Source of the DNA: Moniliophthora roreri
Lineage: Eukaryota; Basidiomycota; Agaricomycetes; Agaricales; Marasmiaceae
Assembly (NCBI GenBank): GCA_001466705.2
Contig: LATX02000188.1
Span: forward strand, 1 to 64,000
Direction of reading: 5' to 3'
DNA length: 64,000 nt
Below the pieces are notes generated by a model. It was not told the DNA's origin. It searched no databases and saw only the letters and a list, made by a program, of their open reading frames with translations. Positions 22,389 to 34,228 of this stretch are shown one piece after another. Made by a program: the position numbers and the translations under genes. Each line of letters begins with the position of its first letter. The first letter of the stretch is position 1.

Positions 22389-24496
22389 TTAGCAAGCAAA
22401 AGCACTGATATCTGACCCCGGGATTGCGGTCCATAATTTAGACCAGCTCCACCCAGACTCCTCTGCAACAAGTATATTGTCAGTCTTCATCCTGAGTTGT
22501 GATAATGGACAGGAACACACCTGGCTGTTCAGTGATTTTCTTGAGTCGACTGTCTTTCTTTGCCCCGACAATCTCAAGCTCTGGGTAACCGCATTCTCGT
22601 GCCCAATCGGCAGTGCTGGGATCGAAGCCTCGGGAAATTTGCCAGTTGTGGAGGGCAGAGTAGATGTGGGTGGGCCATGACCTCAGGAGAGTAAAAGATC
22701 TAGTGTCTGGGGTGAGTATCGGAATACCCCATCGTGCCCACTCCTCTTCTGGTACCCTCGACTGACCATCCTCATCAAAAGACCAGACATGGGTGTGTCC
22801 GCCCATCCATGATATGAATTCTAATACGTACATTGGGGGAGGATAGAGGAAGAGGTAGATGGGTTGGAATTCTTCAACGGCATCGCCTGAGGGATCGGAA
22901 GGGGTCGGGGGTCTGTCATACGCTGTGTATTCTTGTCGGGTAGATTGCAACTGGAGCTGGGGTGGATTGACTACAACTATTAACACAAAAGATAATGAAC
23001 ATTCTTCGCATGCTCAAAAGAGACGAGACACCTACAAAAGCTTTCCTGATGCCCCGTCATCTTGAGAGGATCAAACACACGGGAGAATTGTGTTGTCCAG
23101 CCTTTCCGAAATATTTTCCAATCAAATACAGCCTTAAGACGAACTTTCTCCCCTTGACCAATCAACTTGAAACTGCGGAAATGAGCTCAAATTGCAGAGG
23201 AGCCAAGTCCACACCCACCGCGTCAATCCATTATCAATTCGTGTCTCCTCCACCAGCCCGTCCACATCCCGCCACTTCCATAGCCCAGGTGCTTCTGGCG
23301 GCCACCTTGCAACGGGCTCCAGCGAAGGCGAGTAGACCGTATCGAAACGTAACCCGCCGACGATGTCGATCGGAAGATGGTGGGGCGGATTTCGCCAAAG
23401 GCGTTTGAGGTAGGGATGGTCGATCGTCAGCTGGGGATGGTTGTTGTCCTCGTGTTGATGGTCTTCGGTCGTATTTGGGAACAAGTTGTCGAGGTAGGTG
23501 GTTTCACGAAACCATCGTGCACATTCTAAAATGCTGCTGTCCACATTTGATCCAAATTTGCTGAAGAATGTGACAGACGTTTCTTCTTCCAGCATGTCCA
23601 CTGATGAAGGAAGAGCTTGAATAGCTGAGGTGTCTGTAACAAAATGCCAAGCAGTGAAACGAGGTCCGGTGGGGCCCTTGCAAATAACGCCGCTGCTGGT
23701 ATTCAACCATAAATCCTTCTCACTACACCTTCTTTTTCTCTGCAATATTTCAGTTTCTGAGCGGTATTTGAAATTTGGAAGCAGGACTGACGCTCAAGTA
23801 ACGAATGTATGTGTTCATCCAAAGTGTCTTCGTATAGAAATGGGCCACTGGGATCAATTCTACGTGTTCTGGTTCAGAGTATGTTGATGGCAGAAGGAGG
23901 TTGGAGATACGCACCATGGTGAAAGATCAGCATTGGGATATCTGATCGATTGATACCAAAGAGTTGAAAAAGGTCCGTCCGACTGTCCATTGATTAGCAA
24001 AAGTATTACATCGAGAGAGACGGCAGGCAACCTAGCATGTGAAAATTGCTTGAAATCATTCTCCCAAGCCTCTTGTGCATCTTCGCCTTCGTATGTTATC
24101 GCAGTAAACTTGGGTTGTCGGTCAGGGTGGATTCCGACGGTAGAGATCGTTTTTCGAGCAGATTTGCGTCGTTGCCGAACCATTTTCCCGTTCTGCCAAT
24201 GCCAGTCCCACTCTGAGAGGTCTTTCGAGTGCAGATCCTTTAGGCGGATGACATGTCCAGTTTTGACAATGTCAAACTGGCAATCCTGAGTGAGCGTTCG
24301 GCATGATCAGGTCTGCAAACGCGATTACCTCGTCATATCTGGTATGTTCGGTGACTTGAGTTGTGTTTTGGTTATGCACATGAATCACTCCCCCAGATAT
24401 TGTCTGGTTGGTGTGGTGAACTTGATTCCCTTGGACGTGGTTGAGTGTATAGTTTTCGCCGCTGAAGGAGAATCCTGAGGAATTGTTGAAAATCAT
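22389..24496 (-). CDS. Conserved Agaricomycete protein of unknown function, 584 aa (copy B)
   Basis: Exons are 24496-24329, 24285-24032, 23982-23915, 23868-23792, 23739-23219, 23172-23036, 22976-22521 and 22462-22389, in frame throughout. The exon count and almost all exon lengths equal copy A (exon 5 is one codon shorter). The first intron is 43 nt here against 31 in copy A. The protein starts MIFNNSSGFSFSG and keeps DLSEWDW, the YEGEDAQEAWE block, VTFFSKFGSNVDSS and the DISAFAC end. That both copies stay open after substantial divergence, while the neighbouring hydrolase died, suggests this gene has been under selection. The function is unknown; it is probably intracellular. Confidence 0.8.
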
Positions 24497-24767
24497 TTGC
24501 AGGGTAGAATCTGGTTGAGCGAAGTGTATAAGGATGGTGGTTGAAGAGCAAACTGGGTTGTGGGGAACGTCGGGGACAGCCTTCTACATGTCGTGAGCAT
24601 GAGGTCTGATGGAATGCTGTTCGTTTGGGTGATAGTGCAACTGTGGCGCTACTAGTACTTGAGGCACCGACACGACAAGTGTTTAAGTTATTTCCACAGC
24701 TCCGCTTTACTCAGGTCCACTCACTTACAGACCGTGACTCACTGTCAGCATCTTCCTTCTTGGCAAC

Positions 24768-24978
24768 GTCTTGGATGCCGAGAAAGTAGAGAGAGCAGTC
24801 TTCATTGGACATGACCAGTATGCCCTCCAGGTTGCTTTCGTTCGCTCGCAAATTCATCTCTTTGCCGATAACACCGGAGGCTCGAGTGTAACTTCTCGCA
24901 TCATTCAATACAACCCCGAACGTGTTATTGCTTTCGGTGTCCTCGCTTTCGATTATCAAGCACCCTCGGCAGATTTTG
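24768..24978 (+). pseudogene. Epoxide hydrolase fragment (copy C)
   Basis: This holds the end of exon 2 and start of exon 3 of the hydrolase: LDAEKVERAVFIGHD, then an intron and GSSVTSRIIQYNPERVIAF. The nucleophile Asp is present, but the following splice donor is altered. The fragment is joined abruptly to unit B sequence at about 24767 and to unrelated sequence at about 24979. Confidence 0.75.
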
Positions 24979-25924
24979 GAGGAGTCCATATAGGTCCGAA
25001 ATTTTGTTCTCCACAGCGCGTCCACTGCTGCGGCGTTATTTTGTTTACACTTACAGTGTGGGCTTGAGGTCTGTTATTTTGTTAGCTACTCCCCCGCAAA
25101 TGCTGCATTCCCGCAAAATTTCGTCCCTCACCTGAGCTGTCATAATTTTGTTCATTCCCCTTATCTCAGTCAGCATTCTCCATAATTTCGGGCCTCAAGC
25201 TGAATATCATTGTATTGTTCCCTGCATTAGGAAGAGGTCACCGGTTGCCGGAGAGACAAAACATCAGTACTCATCGTGAGTGACGAAGTTTTGGGGCTTT
25301 TTCTATGTGTTGGGACATTCCAAAGTTTTGGTTCTCAAGCTGATCTTTGTTTCATCCTAGTCGTTGTTAGCTGATGCCATACAGGCAAAAATTTTGATGC
25401 TTACCTTGGGCAGCGAAATTTCGGTAATTTGCCGTGCACTGCAAATTGTTCCGAAACTTTGGTTCTTGTCTGGAGAGTCAAAAAATCTGTTCCTTGTCTT
25501 GAAGGTGGTTAGCCGTCACTACAGGAACAAATTTTTGATGCTCAATGTGAGCATCAAAACTATGATGCTGCCTGCTGCCTGCGTCATCAGGCACCTTCGG
25601 AATTGCTAACCCGAATCTCTGAATACCCTTTCCTCGGTTGTTTCCGGGTGGCTTGAACCTTACAGAAATTTGCACTACAGTGACCTGTACAGTACATGAT
25701 CCTTCATTCCTGCTTTGTGCTGCATTGGATTGACAGGTCATGGTAGGTGATTGGGGGTGATTAGGCCTCATGAGTTTGGAGCATTTGATGTGATCTAGGA
25801 GTCAGGAGGGTAATGGGATTTCTGGTCTCAGTAGTGTGTATCCCAACTTCTCGAGTCTGTGCATTCATCAAATCGGCTCCTTAATTTTAACCCATGATCT
25901 TGAACATTGAATGTGACATTTCTT
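24979..25924. other. Non-coding, unassigned
   Basis: No gene is supported. The words AAATTTTG, TTTCGG and GATGCTCA recur through 25000-25600, suggesting an old degenerate repeat. Confidence 0.4.
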
Positions 25925-27220
25925 TGATATTATCTCTTATCAGAAAACACACCTCTTGTGTTAAAAACTAAGCTCTTCCTAGCTTTTATTTATATCTCTG
26001 GTTTGGATTACAATCTCAGGTCTCAACTAGCCTGTGCCTCTTGCACAACTAAATAAGCTAGGGCCTGAAGTGTTTGAAAAATACTGATTGCCAGTAGCTC
26101 TTCTACCTGAACAACAATGTCATACACTCTGGTAATTGGTGGGCAGTATCTCTCCTGCTTTCCACCTACAAAACATGTCCCCTTATATACCCTACAACAT
26201 AAATAATCTAATATATCTGTCACACATACAAATAAAACTGAGTCAGGTGCTAAATATTATATAAACTGAGCTGTGTTTGGTAATTTCTCTGTCACAGTGT
26301 CCAATTGTAGTCAGGCTTTGTACATTGCACAGAACTGCAAAAGGTCATAACTCAGTTATAACCCATCTCCAGTAGGTTATAACTAGGTTATGACTAGGTT
26401 ATGACTGGTTTTGGTGGGTTATAACCTTTTGCAGTTTTGTGCAATGTAGCCATAATCTCTTTTATTCTTTTTCTATGACGATTGTGCAGTCTCATGACAC
26501 TAATCATTTGCAATTTTCTCTATCAAACGGCTCTCCTTCTGACTCTGTTTGAAAATATTATACTTCCATGCCACTCCACATGGTTCCTTCTCTCTCCATC
26601 TACTGTCATCTGTTCTGTGGATGTGTAATATGCCTCCATTTCTGTCTCTAAGTGTACATGTAAGCTCTGCCATGCTACCTTCTCGTCATACAGCTTTGTC
26701 TTCTGCTTTCTGTGATACAGGTACCTTTCCAGTAACTAATCATCTATTTCATTCATCTCATTTGATATTGGTATCTTGAGTATCCCCTGCCGATAATTTG
26801 TCATTCTCTGTTTTATATCTGTTTCTCAGTAATATTCTTGTTGATGTAACATCAAAGGCTTTTATTCTTCCTTCAAGTTGGGTATAGTTTGAAAATATTG
26901 TTAAAAAGTGAAAATATTCCCTTTGGTATGCTTTCAATAGAGAGGTGTAATGTGGTGTGGTTCCCTACAGTTTTCGGAATGCTTCTCTGTGTTCAGATTC
27001 GCTATTTATTTTCATACTAGCAGTAGTTGGGTACCCTTGTATGGCCTACTGTCAACCATTACTCTGCTAATATTTTGTATCCTTCTCTACTACTCACTTT
27101 GACTAGCTGCTCAGGGCTTACACTAGTCCTCAATTCCCTTGTCTATGTCATTTTCAACCATAAAAGTGCAAAATATTCTCTATTTGTGTGCAAAATAAAA
27201 GGTAAAAGTTATGCATATCA
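25925..27220 (-). repeat. X1 LTR-like repeat, copy 1
   Basis: The 1296-bp AT-rich unit begins TGATAT and ends ATATCA, a perfect 6-base inverted pair. It is followed at 27221 by TCTCCCCCC, which on the minus strand is a G-rich polypurine tract directly before the repeat. It is therefore best read as the 3' LTR of a minus-strand retroelement. A diverged copy lies at 34673-35846. Confidence 0.65.
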
Positions 27221-27452
27221 TCTCCCCCCAACTAAAGAAAAGGATTGTCCCCAGTCCATTAATATTATGGGTGAAACATGGGATTCTCTTAATACCGCAT
27301 CTCCTGATATGAAATAACCACCCTCATGTAGGTCTTTTCAAGCTCTTTCAAATGATACTAAAATCTCTCTCTGGTATATCTTTATTTTATCTTCATCTTT
27401 CTGCATCAATTTCTCTTGCCTTTTTTGTAACATTGGATGATCTCTGTAGCTA
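27221..27452 (-). other. X1 polypurine tract and end of internal region
   Basis: Read on the minus strand it ends GGGGACAATCC...TTGGGGGGAGA next to the X1 LTR. The same motif follows an X2 copy at 32684, so the two repeat families belong to related elements. It is cut by the gap base at 27453. Confidence 0.5.
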
Positions 27453-27453
27453 N

Positions 27454-27560
27454 AGAATTCAAACAGTATGTGCTCACCTTTCATTTCACTGACTTGCACC
27501 TAACTGTACAATGAGGCACTCAGTGTCGCCAAGGGACAGGAATACGGCTCACAACACAAA
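27454..27560 (+). repeat. Fragment of the hydrolase upstream region
   Basis: Homologous to about 18583-18690 (and unit A), diverged, and ending at ACAACACAAA. It marks another remnant of the duplicated segment, interrupted by repeat X2. Confidence 0.65.
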
Positions 27561-27561
27561 C

Positions 27562-29924
27562 TGAGTGTATTTCCTTTGTATTAATAGCATAAAAAGAACA
27601 CCTTGTACACAGTGTATCATAGTTGCTTATTCTATTTCTCTAACTGGTACTGTACATGTACATACATAGATACACCCTGCTACTTTGTCTAAGATAAGAC
27701 TAGTGGAAAACTACCCAAAAAGATAACCTCCAAAAGTCTAACTCAGTTTTAGGGCTCCTAGTGGATCAGATGATCCGCCGTCATCCGAGTGATGAGAGGT
27801 CGGATTTGGATGGTGGATGGGCTCCTTGACGAGCACCATCTGACAGATGGCATCTGACCAATCCGACGATGAGCGGCGGATGGATCACGCAGTGCAGACA
27901 GTTTGGGCTTCGTTAGGTCGACCAGAGTTGTGCCCGGGGCTTTCCGTGTGGCTCCAAACATCATATTCTCAACATGACATCATGTCTTGAGGGTCTATAG
28001 GGTAGCTTGAGACTTGCCAAAGGGATTGGAGGTGAACAAGGCAACAATACTGATGGGGAAGCAAAATTTTCACCATGGGAGGGAGGTTTCATTGTGAAGC
28101 GCTGGCTTAGCACCCATCTGTCAGATTATTGGACCATCCGATGGATACCATCCGCCAATGCAGATTGCTCTCTCAATCACCACCATCCGAACGGATGAAT
28201 CTGTATCTGATCCTAATCTGATCTGCTAGGAGCCCTACTCAGTTTGTTGTGCAAGTGTGGATCAACATGATCAGAGTTACTGCACTTAGAATGCCAACAA
28301 AACTCTTAGCTAGGTTGACTCTCTCTTATTGAAGTGTTCTACTTCACAGTGTTCACCTCCAGAGGAGTATAGGTGGATTTAAAATGGGTTTATTGGGAAA
28401 ACACACACACAAAACACAAAGAACACAGTGCACAAAGCACAAACACAAGAGCTACAGTCCCATACAAAGACTCGATAGCTGATATAGTCTGACCCTATAG
28501 AGTTCAAGACTTCTTCAAGATAACTACAGCACACAGTATACTGGAAAAGGTCCTAGACAAATTTCTACAAAGAGCTCAGCACAGGCACACCCCTTGCTAA
28601 GACTCTAAGTGTGTCACAACCTGATACACACACAGGCCACACTCCAAGTGCCCAAGGCTCCTTCTTGGTGTAAAGTTTCTCTTAGAAAAGTGCTACAATG
28701 CACTAAAGATGTTACTCTTAATCTCTTACAACGCAAGTTCGCTATCAGATGTCTATCTCTCTGGAGTCACTCAGGACCAATCTCCAGGGCCTGTAGTGAG
28801 GAAGCAAAACTGGAATGGCACACAAATTTATACACCAAACAAACTCGTCATGTATTCACAATCAGAGAGGGCAGAGTTACTTGAGTATGTACAAATATCT
28901 AGCTGTCCTTATTATGGTCCAAGGAATATATCTACAGAAAATTATAAATAATGTCTGATAATTCAGGAAATGACAAATGAGTGACTGAGATACTAAAAGA
29001 GGGATTATTTGGATGTCACAGAGTCTGGCCACTAGGGTATCTGACCATATCTGCGTGGGTATCTACGCCTCCAGGCATTCAAGACTCTATAATTTGTATT
29101 TTCTCTTTTCTAAGTTGGGTATCTACAAGCGGATGGCTGTATCCATCCCGTTTCTTTACAACATTCCCCTTTTCTAGTATCCACACATTGGCAGAGGCCT
29201 AGATGCCAAAGTTTCCAAGGTTGGAACACACTGTTACTGTTCCTATCTCCTTCAACAATGCATGCTCAGTCTTATTTAGAACTTATTATGTGTTATATAT
29301 TCTTCATATAGCTCATTCTATCTGTCTGTAGGTAGTGGATATCCTTCAGAAGTGATTTCTGTCTTTCCAAGCTGACTTTATACCTATTTCACTTATCACA
29401 TATTGGTTAGCCACCAGTGAATTCTTTATTAAGAGATCACCTGCTTTGACTCTGATCTGTATATTGACTTCGGAGGAGGATCGTTCTATGATTGTTCCTG
29501 TTCTAAGTCATCTTTCTGTTTTGATGTCTCCTCTAAGTACCTCTGTACTGTTTGACTGCAGCTTGCACTTTGCAGATGTCATAGAAAAGTAAAGTAGAAG
29601 TTAAAATCCCATTGATAGCACTTTGAGAGCTTGGTTAACTAGCCAATGCATTCATTAGGCTATAGTTAGATTCCCTACAGGTTTCGGGAGTGATCTGCTT
29701 TGGATCTGATACATAGATAGGTCAGAAAGTACAGCTTAGACACCTCTGTATAGCATATTATATAGCTCTTTGTACCTTCTAAGGTACCACAGCTTCTCTA
29801 AGGCAATGACTAGCAGACTGGGCTCACTCTAGTTCTTATTACCCATTATCTCATGTCATATTAAAGTGTTCCAATTCAGAAATAGTGTAAAATGAATAAA
29901 AGTGGGTCTTTTCTAGGTTCGACA
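27562..29924 (-). repeat. X2 LTR-like repeat, copy 1 (contains a hAT MITE)
   Basis: This AT-rich repeat, read on the minus strand, begins TGTCGAACC (TGTTGAACC in other copies) and probably ends ...ACTCA at 27562, where unit-derived sequence resumes. Removing the 488-bp MITE and one 8-base duplication leaves about 1.87 kb. Partial copies lie at 30322-31590, 31592-32678, 34007-34228 and, reversed, at 35871-36522 and 37294-38320. The left end is known from this copy only. Confidence 0.55.
27750..28237. mobile_element. Non-autonomous hAT-type MITE, 488 bp
   Basis: Terminal inverted repeats are TAGGGCTCCTAG at the left and CTAGGAGCCCTA at the right, extending imperfectly inward (GATCAGAT on both sides). 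Both ends are flanked by the 8-base direct repeat CTCAGTTT (27742-27749 and 28238-28245). An 8-base target duplication with TA(G)GG-type ends is the hAT signature. It has no transposase ORF. The interior is rich in CATCCG/CGGATG words in both orientations. Confidence 0.85.
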
Positions 29925-29929
29925 TATTA

Positions 29930-30260
29930 CTGCTTCCCCACCACTTTAGTCCCTCTCGCATTGTTTTCCAGAGGGTTTGAGTCAGCCCACTGTCAGGCAC
30001 CACTTACCCTCCAGTTGGGATTGTCTTTCCCAACATCGGGTTCTCTTTGCCCATTGTGAACTGGCTCGCCGAAAGTTCAGATATGGGCAAGCACAAAGGA
30101 GTGCTTTGTCCCTCCATCTATCTGTCCTATCAGTGGCCCTAAATAGAAGCTTTCCTTTGTGATATTGGCACAAACAAAGCAAATATTTATTTTACCCTTT
30201 CAGGTAGCCAAATCCAGAGTATTTCAGCACCCAGAAAGGTATAATTTGCTCAAGTATAAA
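29930..30260. other. Unassigned, possible internal end of an X2 element
   Basis: Next to X2 the minus strand is purine-rich (GGTGGGGAAG), a possible polypurine tract. No coding domain is recognised. Confidence 0.3.
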
Positions 30261-30320
30261 TGTTACGTTACTTGTGCAGCAACGTCAACTTCAACTACCA
30301 ACGACAGGAAAGACCTCTTG
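30261..30320 (-). repeat. Truncated Gypsy-type LTR end, reversed
   Basis: TGTTACGTTACTTG followed by GCAGCAACGTCAACTTCAAC matches the reverse complement of the Gypsy1 LTR end (39608-39652) with one difference, then diverges and is cut by the gap at 30321. Confidence 0.55.
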
Positions 30321-30321
30321 N

Positions 30322-31590
30322 GAATGCCAACAAAACTCTTAGCTAGGTTGATTCTCTCTTATTGAAGTGTTCTACTTCAAAGTGTTCACCTCCAGAGGAG
30401 TATAGGTGGATTTAAAATGGGTTTATTGGGAAAACACACACACAAAACACAAAGAACACAGTGCACAAAGCACAAACACAAGAGCTACAGTCCCATACAA
30501 AGACTCGATAGCCAATATAGTCTGACCCTACGGAGTTCAAGACTTCTTCAAGATAACTACAGCACACAGTGTACTGGAAAAGGTCCTAGACCAATTTCTA
30601 CAAAGAGTTCAGTGCAGGCACACCTCTTTCTAAGTGTGCCACAACCTGACACACACACAGGCCACACTCCAAGTGCCCAAGGCTCCTTCTTGGTGTAAAG
30701 TTTCTCTTAGAAAAGTGCTACAATGCACTAAAGATGTTACTCTTAATCTCTTACAACGCAAGTTCGCTATCAGATGTCTATCTCTCTGGAGTCACTCAGG
30801 ACCAATCTCCAGGGCCTGTAGTGAGGAAGCAAAACTGGAATGGCACACAAATTTATACACCAAACAAACTCGTCATGTATTCACAATCAGAGAGGGCAGA
30901 GTTACTTGAGTATGTACAAATATCTAGCTGTCCTTATTATGGTCCAAGGAATATATCTACAGAAAATTATAAATAATGTCTGATAATTCAGGAAATGACA
31001 AATGAGTGACTGAGATACTAAAAGAGGGATTATTTGGATGTCACAGAGTCTGGCCACTAGGGTATCTGACCATATCTGCGTGGGTATCTACGCCTCCAGG
31101 CATTCAAGACTCTATAATTTGTATTTTCTCTTTTCTAAGTTGGGTATCTACAAGCGGATGGCTGTATCCATCCCGTTTCTTTACAACATTCCCCTTTTCT
31201 AGTATCCACACATTGGCAGAGGCCTAGATGCCAAAGTTTCCAAGGTTGGAACACACTGTTACTGTTCCTATCTCCTTCAACAATGCATGCTCAGTCTTAT
31301 TTAGAACTTATTATGTGTTATATATTCTTCATATAGCTCGTTCTATCTGTCTGTAGGTAGTGGATGTCCTTCGGAAGTGATTTCCATCTTTCTGAGCTGA
31401 CTTTATACCTATTTCACTTATTACATATTGGTTAGCCACCAGTGAATTCTTTATTAAGAGATCACCTGCTTTGACTCTGATCTGTATATTGACTTCGGAG
31501 GAGGATCGTTCTATGATTGTTCCTGTTCTAAGTCATCTTTCTGTTTTGATGTCTCCTCTAAGTACCTCTGTACTGTTTGACTGCAGCTTG
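30322..31590 (-). repeat. X2 repeat, copy 2 (truncated)
   Basis: Near-identical to 28291-29560, with a few substitutions and short indels, and bounded by gap bases on both sides. It may be an allelic or overlapping contig, not a true tandem copy. Confidence 0.7.
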
Positions 31591-31591
31591 N

Positions 31592-32678
31592 ACAAACTCG
31601 TCATGTATTCACAATCAGAGGGGGGCAGAGTTACTTGAGTATGTACAAATATCTAGCTGTCCTTATACATGGTCCAAGGAATATATCTACAGAAAATTAT
31701 AAATAATGTCTGATAATTCAGGAAATGACAAGTGGGTGACTGAGATACTAAAAGAGGGATTATTTGGATGTCATGGAGTCTGGCCACTAGGGTATCCGAT
31801 CATATCTATGTGGGTATCTACATTTCCAGATGTTCTAGATTCTATAATTTGTATTTTCTCTTTTCTAAGTTGGGTATCTATGAGCAGATGGCTGTATCCA
31901 TTCTGTTTCTTTACAGCATTCCCTTTTCTAGTAGCCACACATTGGCAGAGGCCTAGATGCCAAAGTTTCCAAGGTTGGAACATGCTGTTACTGTTCCTAT
32001 CTCCTTCAACAATGCATGCTCAGTCTTATTTAGGACTTATTATGTATTATATATTCTTTGTATAGCTCGTTCTATCTGTCTGTAGGTAGTGGATGTCCTT
32101 CGGAAGTGATTTCCATCTTTCTGAGCTGACTTTATACCTATTTCACTTATTACATATTGGTTAGCCACCAGTTAATTCTTTATTAAGAGATCACCTGCTT
32201 TGACTCTGATCCGTATATTGACTTTGAAGGAGGATCATTCTATGATTGTTCCTGTTCTAAGTCATCTTTCTGTTTTGATGTCTCCTCTAAGTACCTCTGT
32301 ACTGTTTGACTGCAGCTTGCACTTTGCAGATGTTATAGAAAAGTAAAGTAGAAGTTAAAATCCCATTGATGGCACTTTGAGAGCTTGGTTAACTAGCCAA
32401 TGCATTCATTGGGCCATAGTTAGATTCTCTACAGGTTTCAGGAGTGATCTACTTTGGATCTGATACATAGATAGGTCAGAAAGTACAGCTTTGACACCTC
32501 TGTATAGCATATTATATAGCTCTTTGTACTTTCTAAGGTACCACAGCTTCTCTAAGGCAATGACTAGCAGACTGGGCTCACTCTAGTCCTTATTACCTGT
32601 TATCTTGTGTCATATTAAAGTGTTCCAATTCAGAAATAGCGTAAAATGAATAAAAGTGGGTCTTTTCTAGGTTCAACA
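31592..32678 (-). repeat. X2 repeat, copy 3
   Basis: It restarts within X2 after the gap base at 31591 and runs to the repeat end GGTTCAACA at 32678, with more divergence from copy 1 than copy 2 shows. A polypurine-type motif follows on its right. Confidence 0.7.
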
Positions 32679-32683
32679 TATTA

Positions 32684-33190
32684 TCTCCCCCCAACTAAAA
32701 GAGGATTGTCCCCAATGCATTTCTTGCTAAGAGATCACAACATGGGATTCTTTAAGGAAGGACTTTCTGGGTACAAACTAACCACCCATGGAAAGGTAAT
32801 TTTATTCTGAGTGCAACTGGGTCATCTCTGGGTACTGCTACATCACAGTCTTCATGACTTAGTTGTTTCATCAATTCTTTACAGTCCCATCAAAATGTGT
32901 AGGCATTAGTGCACAGCACATTTGATTAGCGCCCATGCTTCTTCTGGTAATCTACAGCATCAGTACGCTTTTTTCTTGGATCCTTGCTGATCAGCGAATT
33001 CTCTCAAACATGACTACTCTTCTTTTGGTAAAGGTAGGCTCGTTTTCTTTATCTGAATATGATTGCTCATATATAAGGGTCTCCCTACTTAGGGTCACAT
33101 AGTTTCTTTCTTTCTTTCTCCCCATCCCTTCTCTCTATAGCTGGCACAGTGCGAACGAAGCTTTCCAACACTTCTCTAGCTGTCGACAAG
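32684..33190 (-). other. Retroelement internal end, then unassigned sequence
   Basis: CTCCCCCCAACTAAAAGAGG at the left is the minus-strand polypurine region shared with 27221. The rest has no recognised domain. Confidence 0.4.
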
Positions 33191-34005
33191 ATGGAGGTTT
33201 CTTTGGTAACGTTTTCTTTCATCCAGGCTCTGTATCCTATAGAAGAACAGATTCTGTCTGCTTTTGAAGACCTTTGCAACTCTTTGGAGGAGATGGGTGA
33301 TGCTAGTTCCTGCTCTCTTGGGCTCCTGTTCCTCCACAAGTTGGACAAGGCTCTTGGTAACAATATGGTACATCACCTACCTTCTTTTTCTGTCTTTATT
33401 TTGCTCAATTCTTTCTTTTATAGGCCACTTTCATTGAACATGCAGATGAGTCTTGGTTCCCATCCTCCTACATAGAACTCCTTTTAACGATCACTCCCAT
33501 CTGTGACCCTTTTGAAGAGTCCTTCCCGAGCCTGTCTCTGCCCAACAACATCTTTTCTCATATCCCAGATATGGACAAATGTCACAGCTGGGAGACAGAG
33601 CTTGAGCTTGAGGTATGTTCTTCATTCTTTCAGCTTCTGTTTGTTTTAATAAGTTTATTTTGTTCTAAGGCCTTCAAAGCTTTCTCCTTTCCTGAGACCC
33701 TTGATGATATCCTGGACAAATACACCATAGCAAACAAATCCTCAGTGGCTCCCAAAACTAAGGTTTCTTGTAAGGTATGTGATTATTCTTCTTGCTCTGA
33801 TTCTTGCTCATCTCTTTGTTATAGTGCAGTCCTTCTCTGGCCACCATCTCTAAGAGTGCTAGTGCTCCCATTTCCAAAAAGGTAATGCCTTTATTCTTTT
33901 CTAATTGCTTCTCACTAACAGTTATCTTTTCTAGCCTAAGGTCGACAACTCCTCTTCTGAAGTCACCTCTCAGCATCATCCGACACCTTGCCCCAAACCT
34001 ATTCC
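33191..34005 (+). CDS. Multi-exon gene fragment of unknown function
   Basis: Proposed exons are 33191-33367, 33424-33612, 33670-33774, 33825-33881 and 33935-34005 (cut by the gap). All four introns are 50-57 nt, T-rich, with GT-AG ends, and every one is phase 0. The joined frame is open from the ATG at 33191, which makes chance unlikely. The predicted peptide is Ser/Leu/acidic-rich (for example EEQILSAFEDLCNSLEE, HADESWFPSSYIELLL) and turns Ser/Lys/Pro-rich at the end. No domain is recognised. The true first exon may lie further upstream. It sits among X2 repeats, so it may be a captured or repeat-borne gene. Confidence 0.5.
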
Positions 34006-34006
34006 N

Positions 34007-34228
34007 GATCTGATACATAGATAGGTCAGAAAGTACAGCTTTGACACCTCTGTATAGCATATCATATAGCTCTTTGTACTTTCTAAGGTACCACAGCTTC
34101 TCTAAGGCAATGACTAGCAGACTGGGCTCACTCTAGTCCTTATTACCTGTTATCTTGTGTCATATTAAAGTGTTCTGATTCAGAAATAGTGTAAAATGAA
34201 TAAAAGTGGGTCTTTTCTAGGTTCAACA
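34007..34228 (-). repeat. X2 repeat, copy 4 (terminal part)
   Basis: It matches 32456-32678 closely and ends GGTTCAACA. It starts at the gap base 34006. Confidence 0.7.

Larger units (their letters stand above)
18070..24766. repeat. Segmental duplication, unit B
   Basis: This is a diverged copy of unit A: hydrolase upstream region from 18070, hydrolase B (+, dead), unknown gene B (-, intact) and the flank to 24766. It is enlarged by a 778-bp insertion and by an internal redundancy of about 1.39 kb at the gap base 19931. Confidence 0.8.

Noticed and set aside
27562..28245. X2 LTR ending at TGTTGTGC (28245)
   Set aside because: TGTTG there spans the MITE target duplication; after removing the MITE the repeat continues to about 27562.
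29925..29929. TATTA beside X2 as a target duplication
   Set aside because: TATTA follows every X2 copy, so it belongs to the element or its flank and is not a site duplication.
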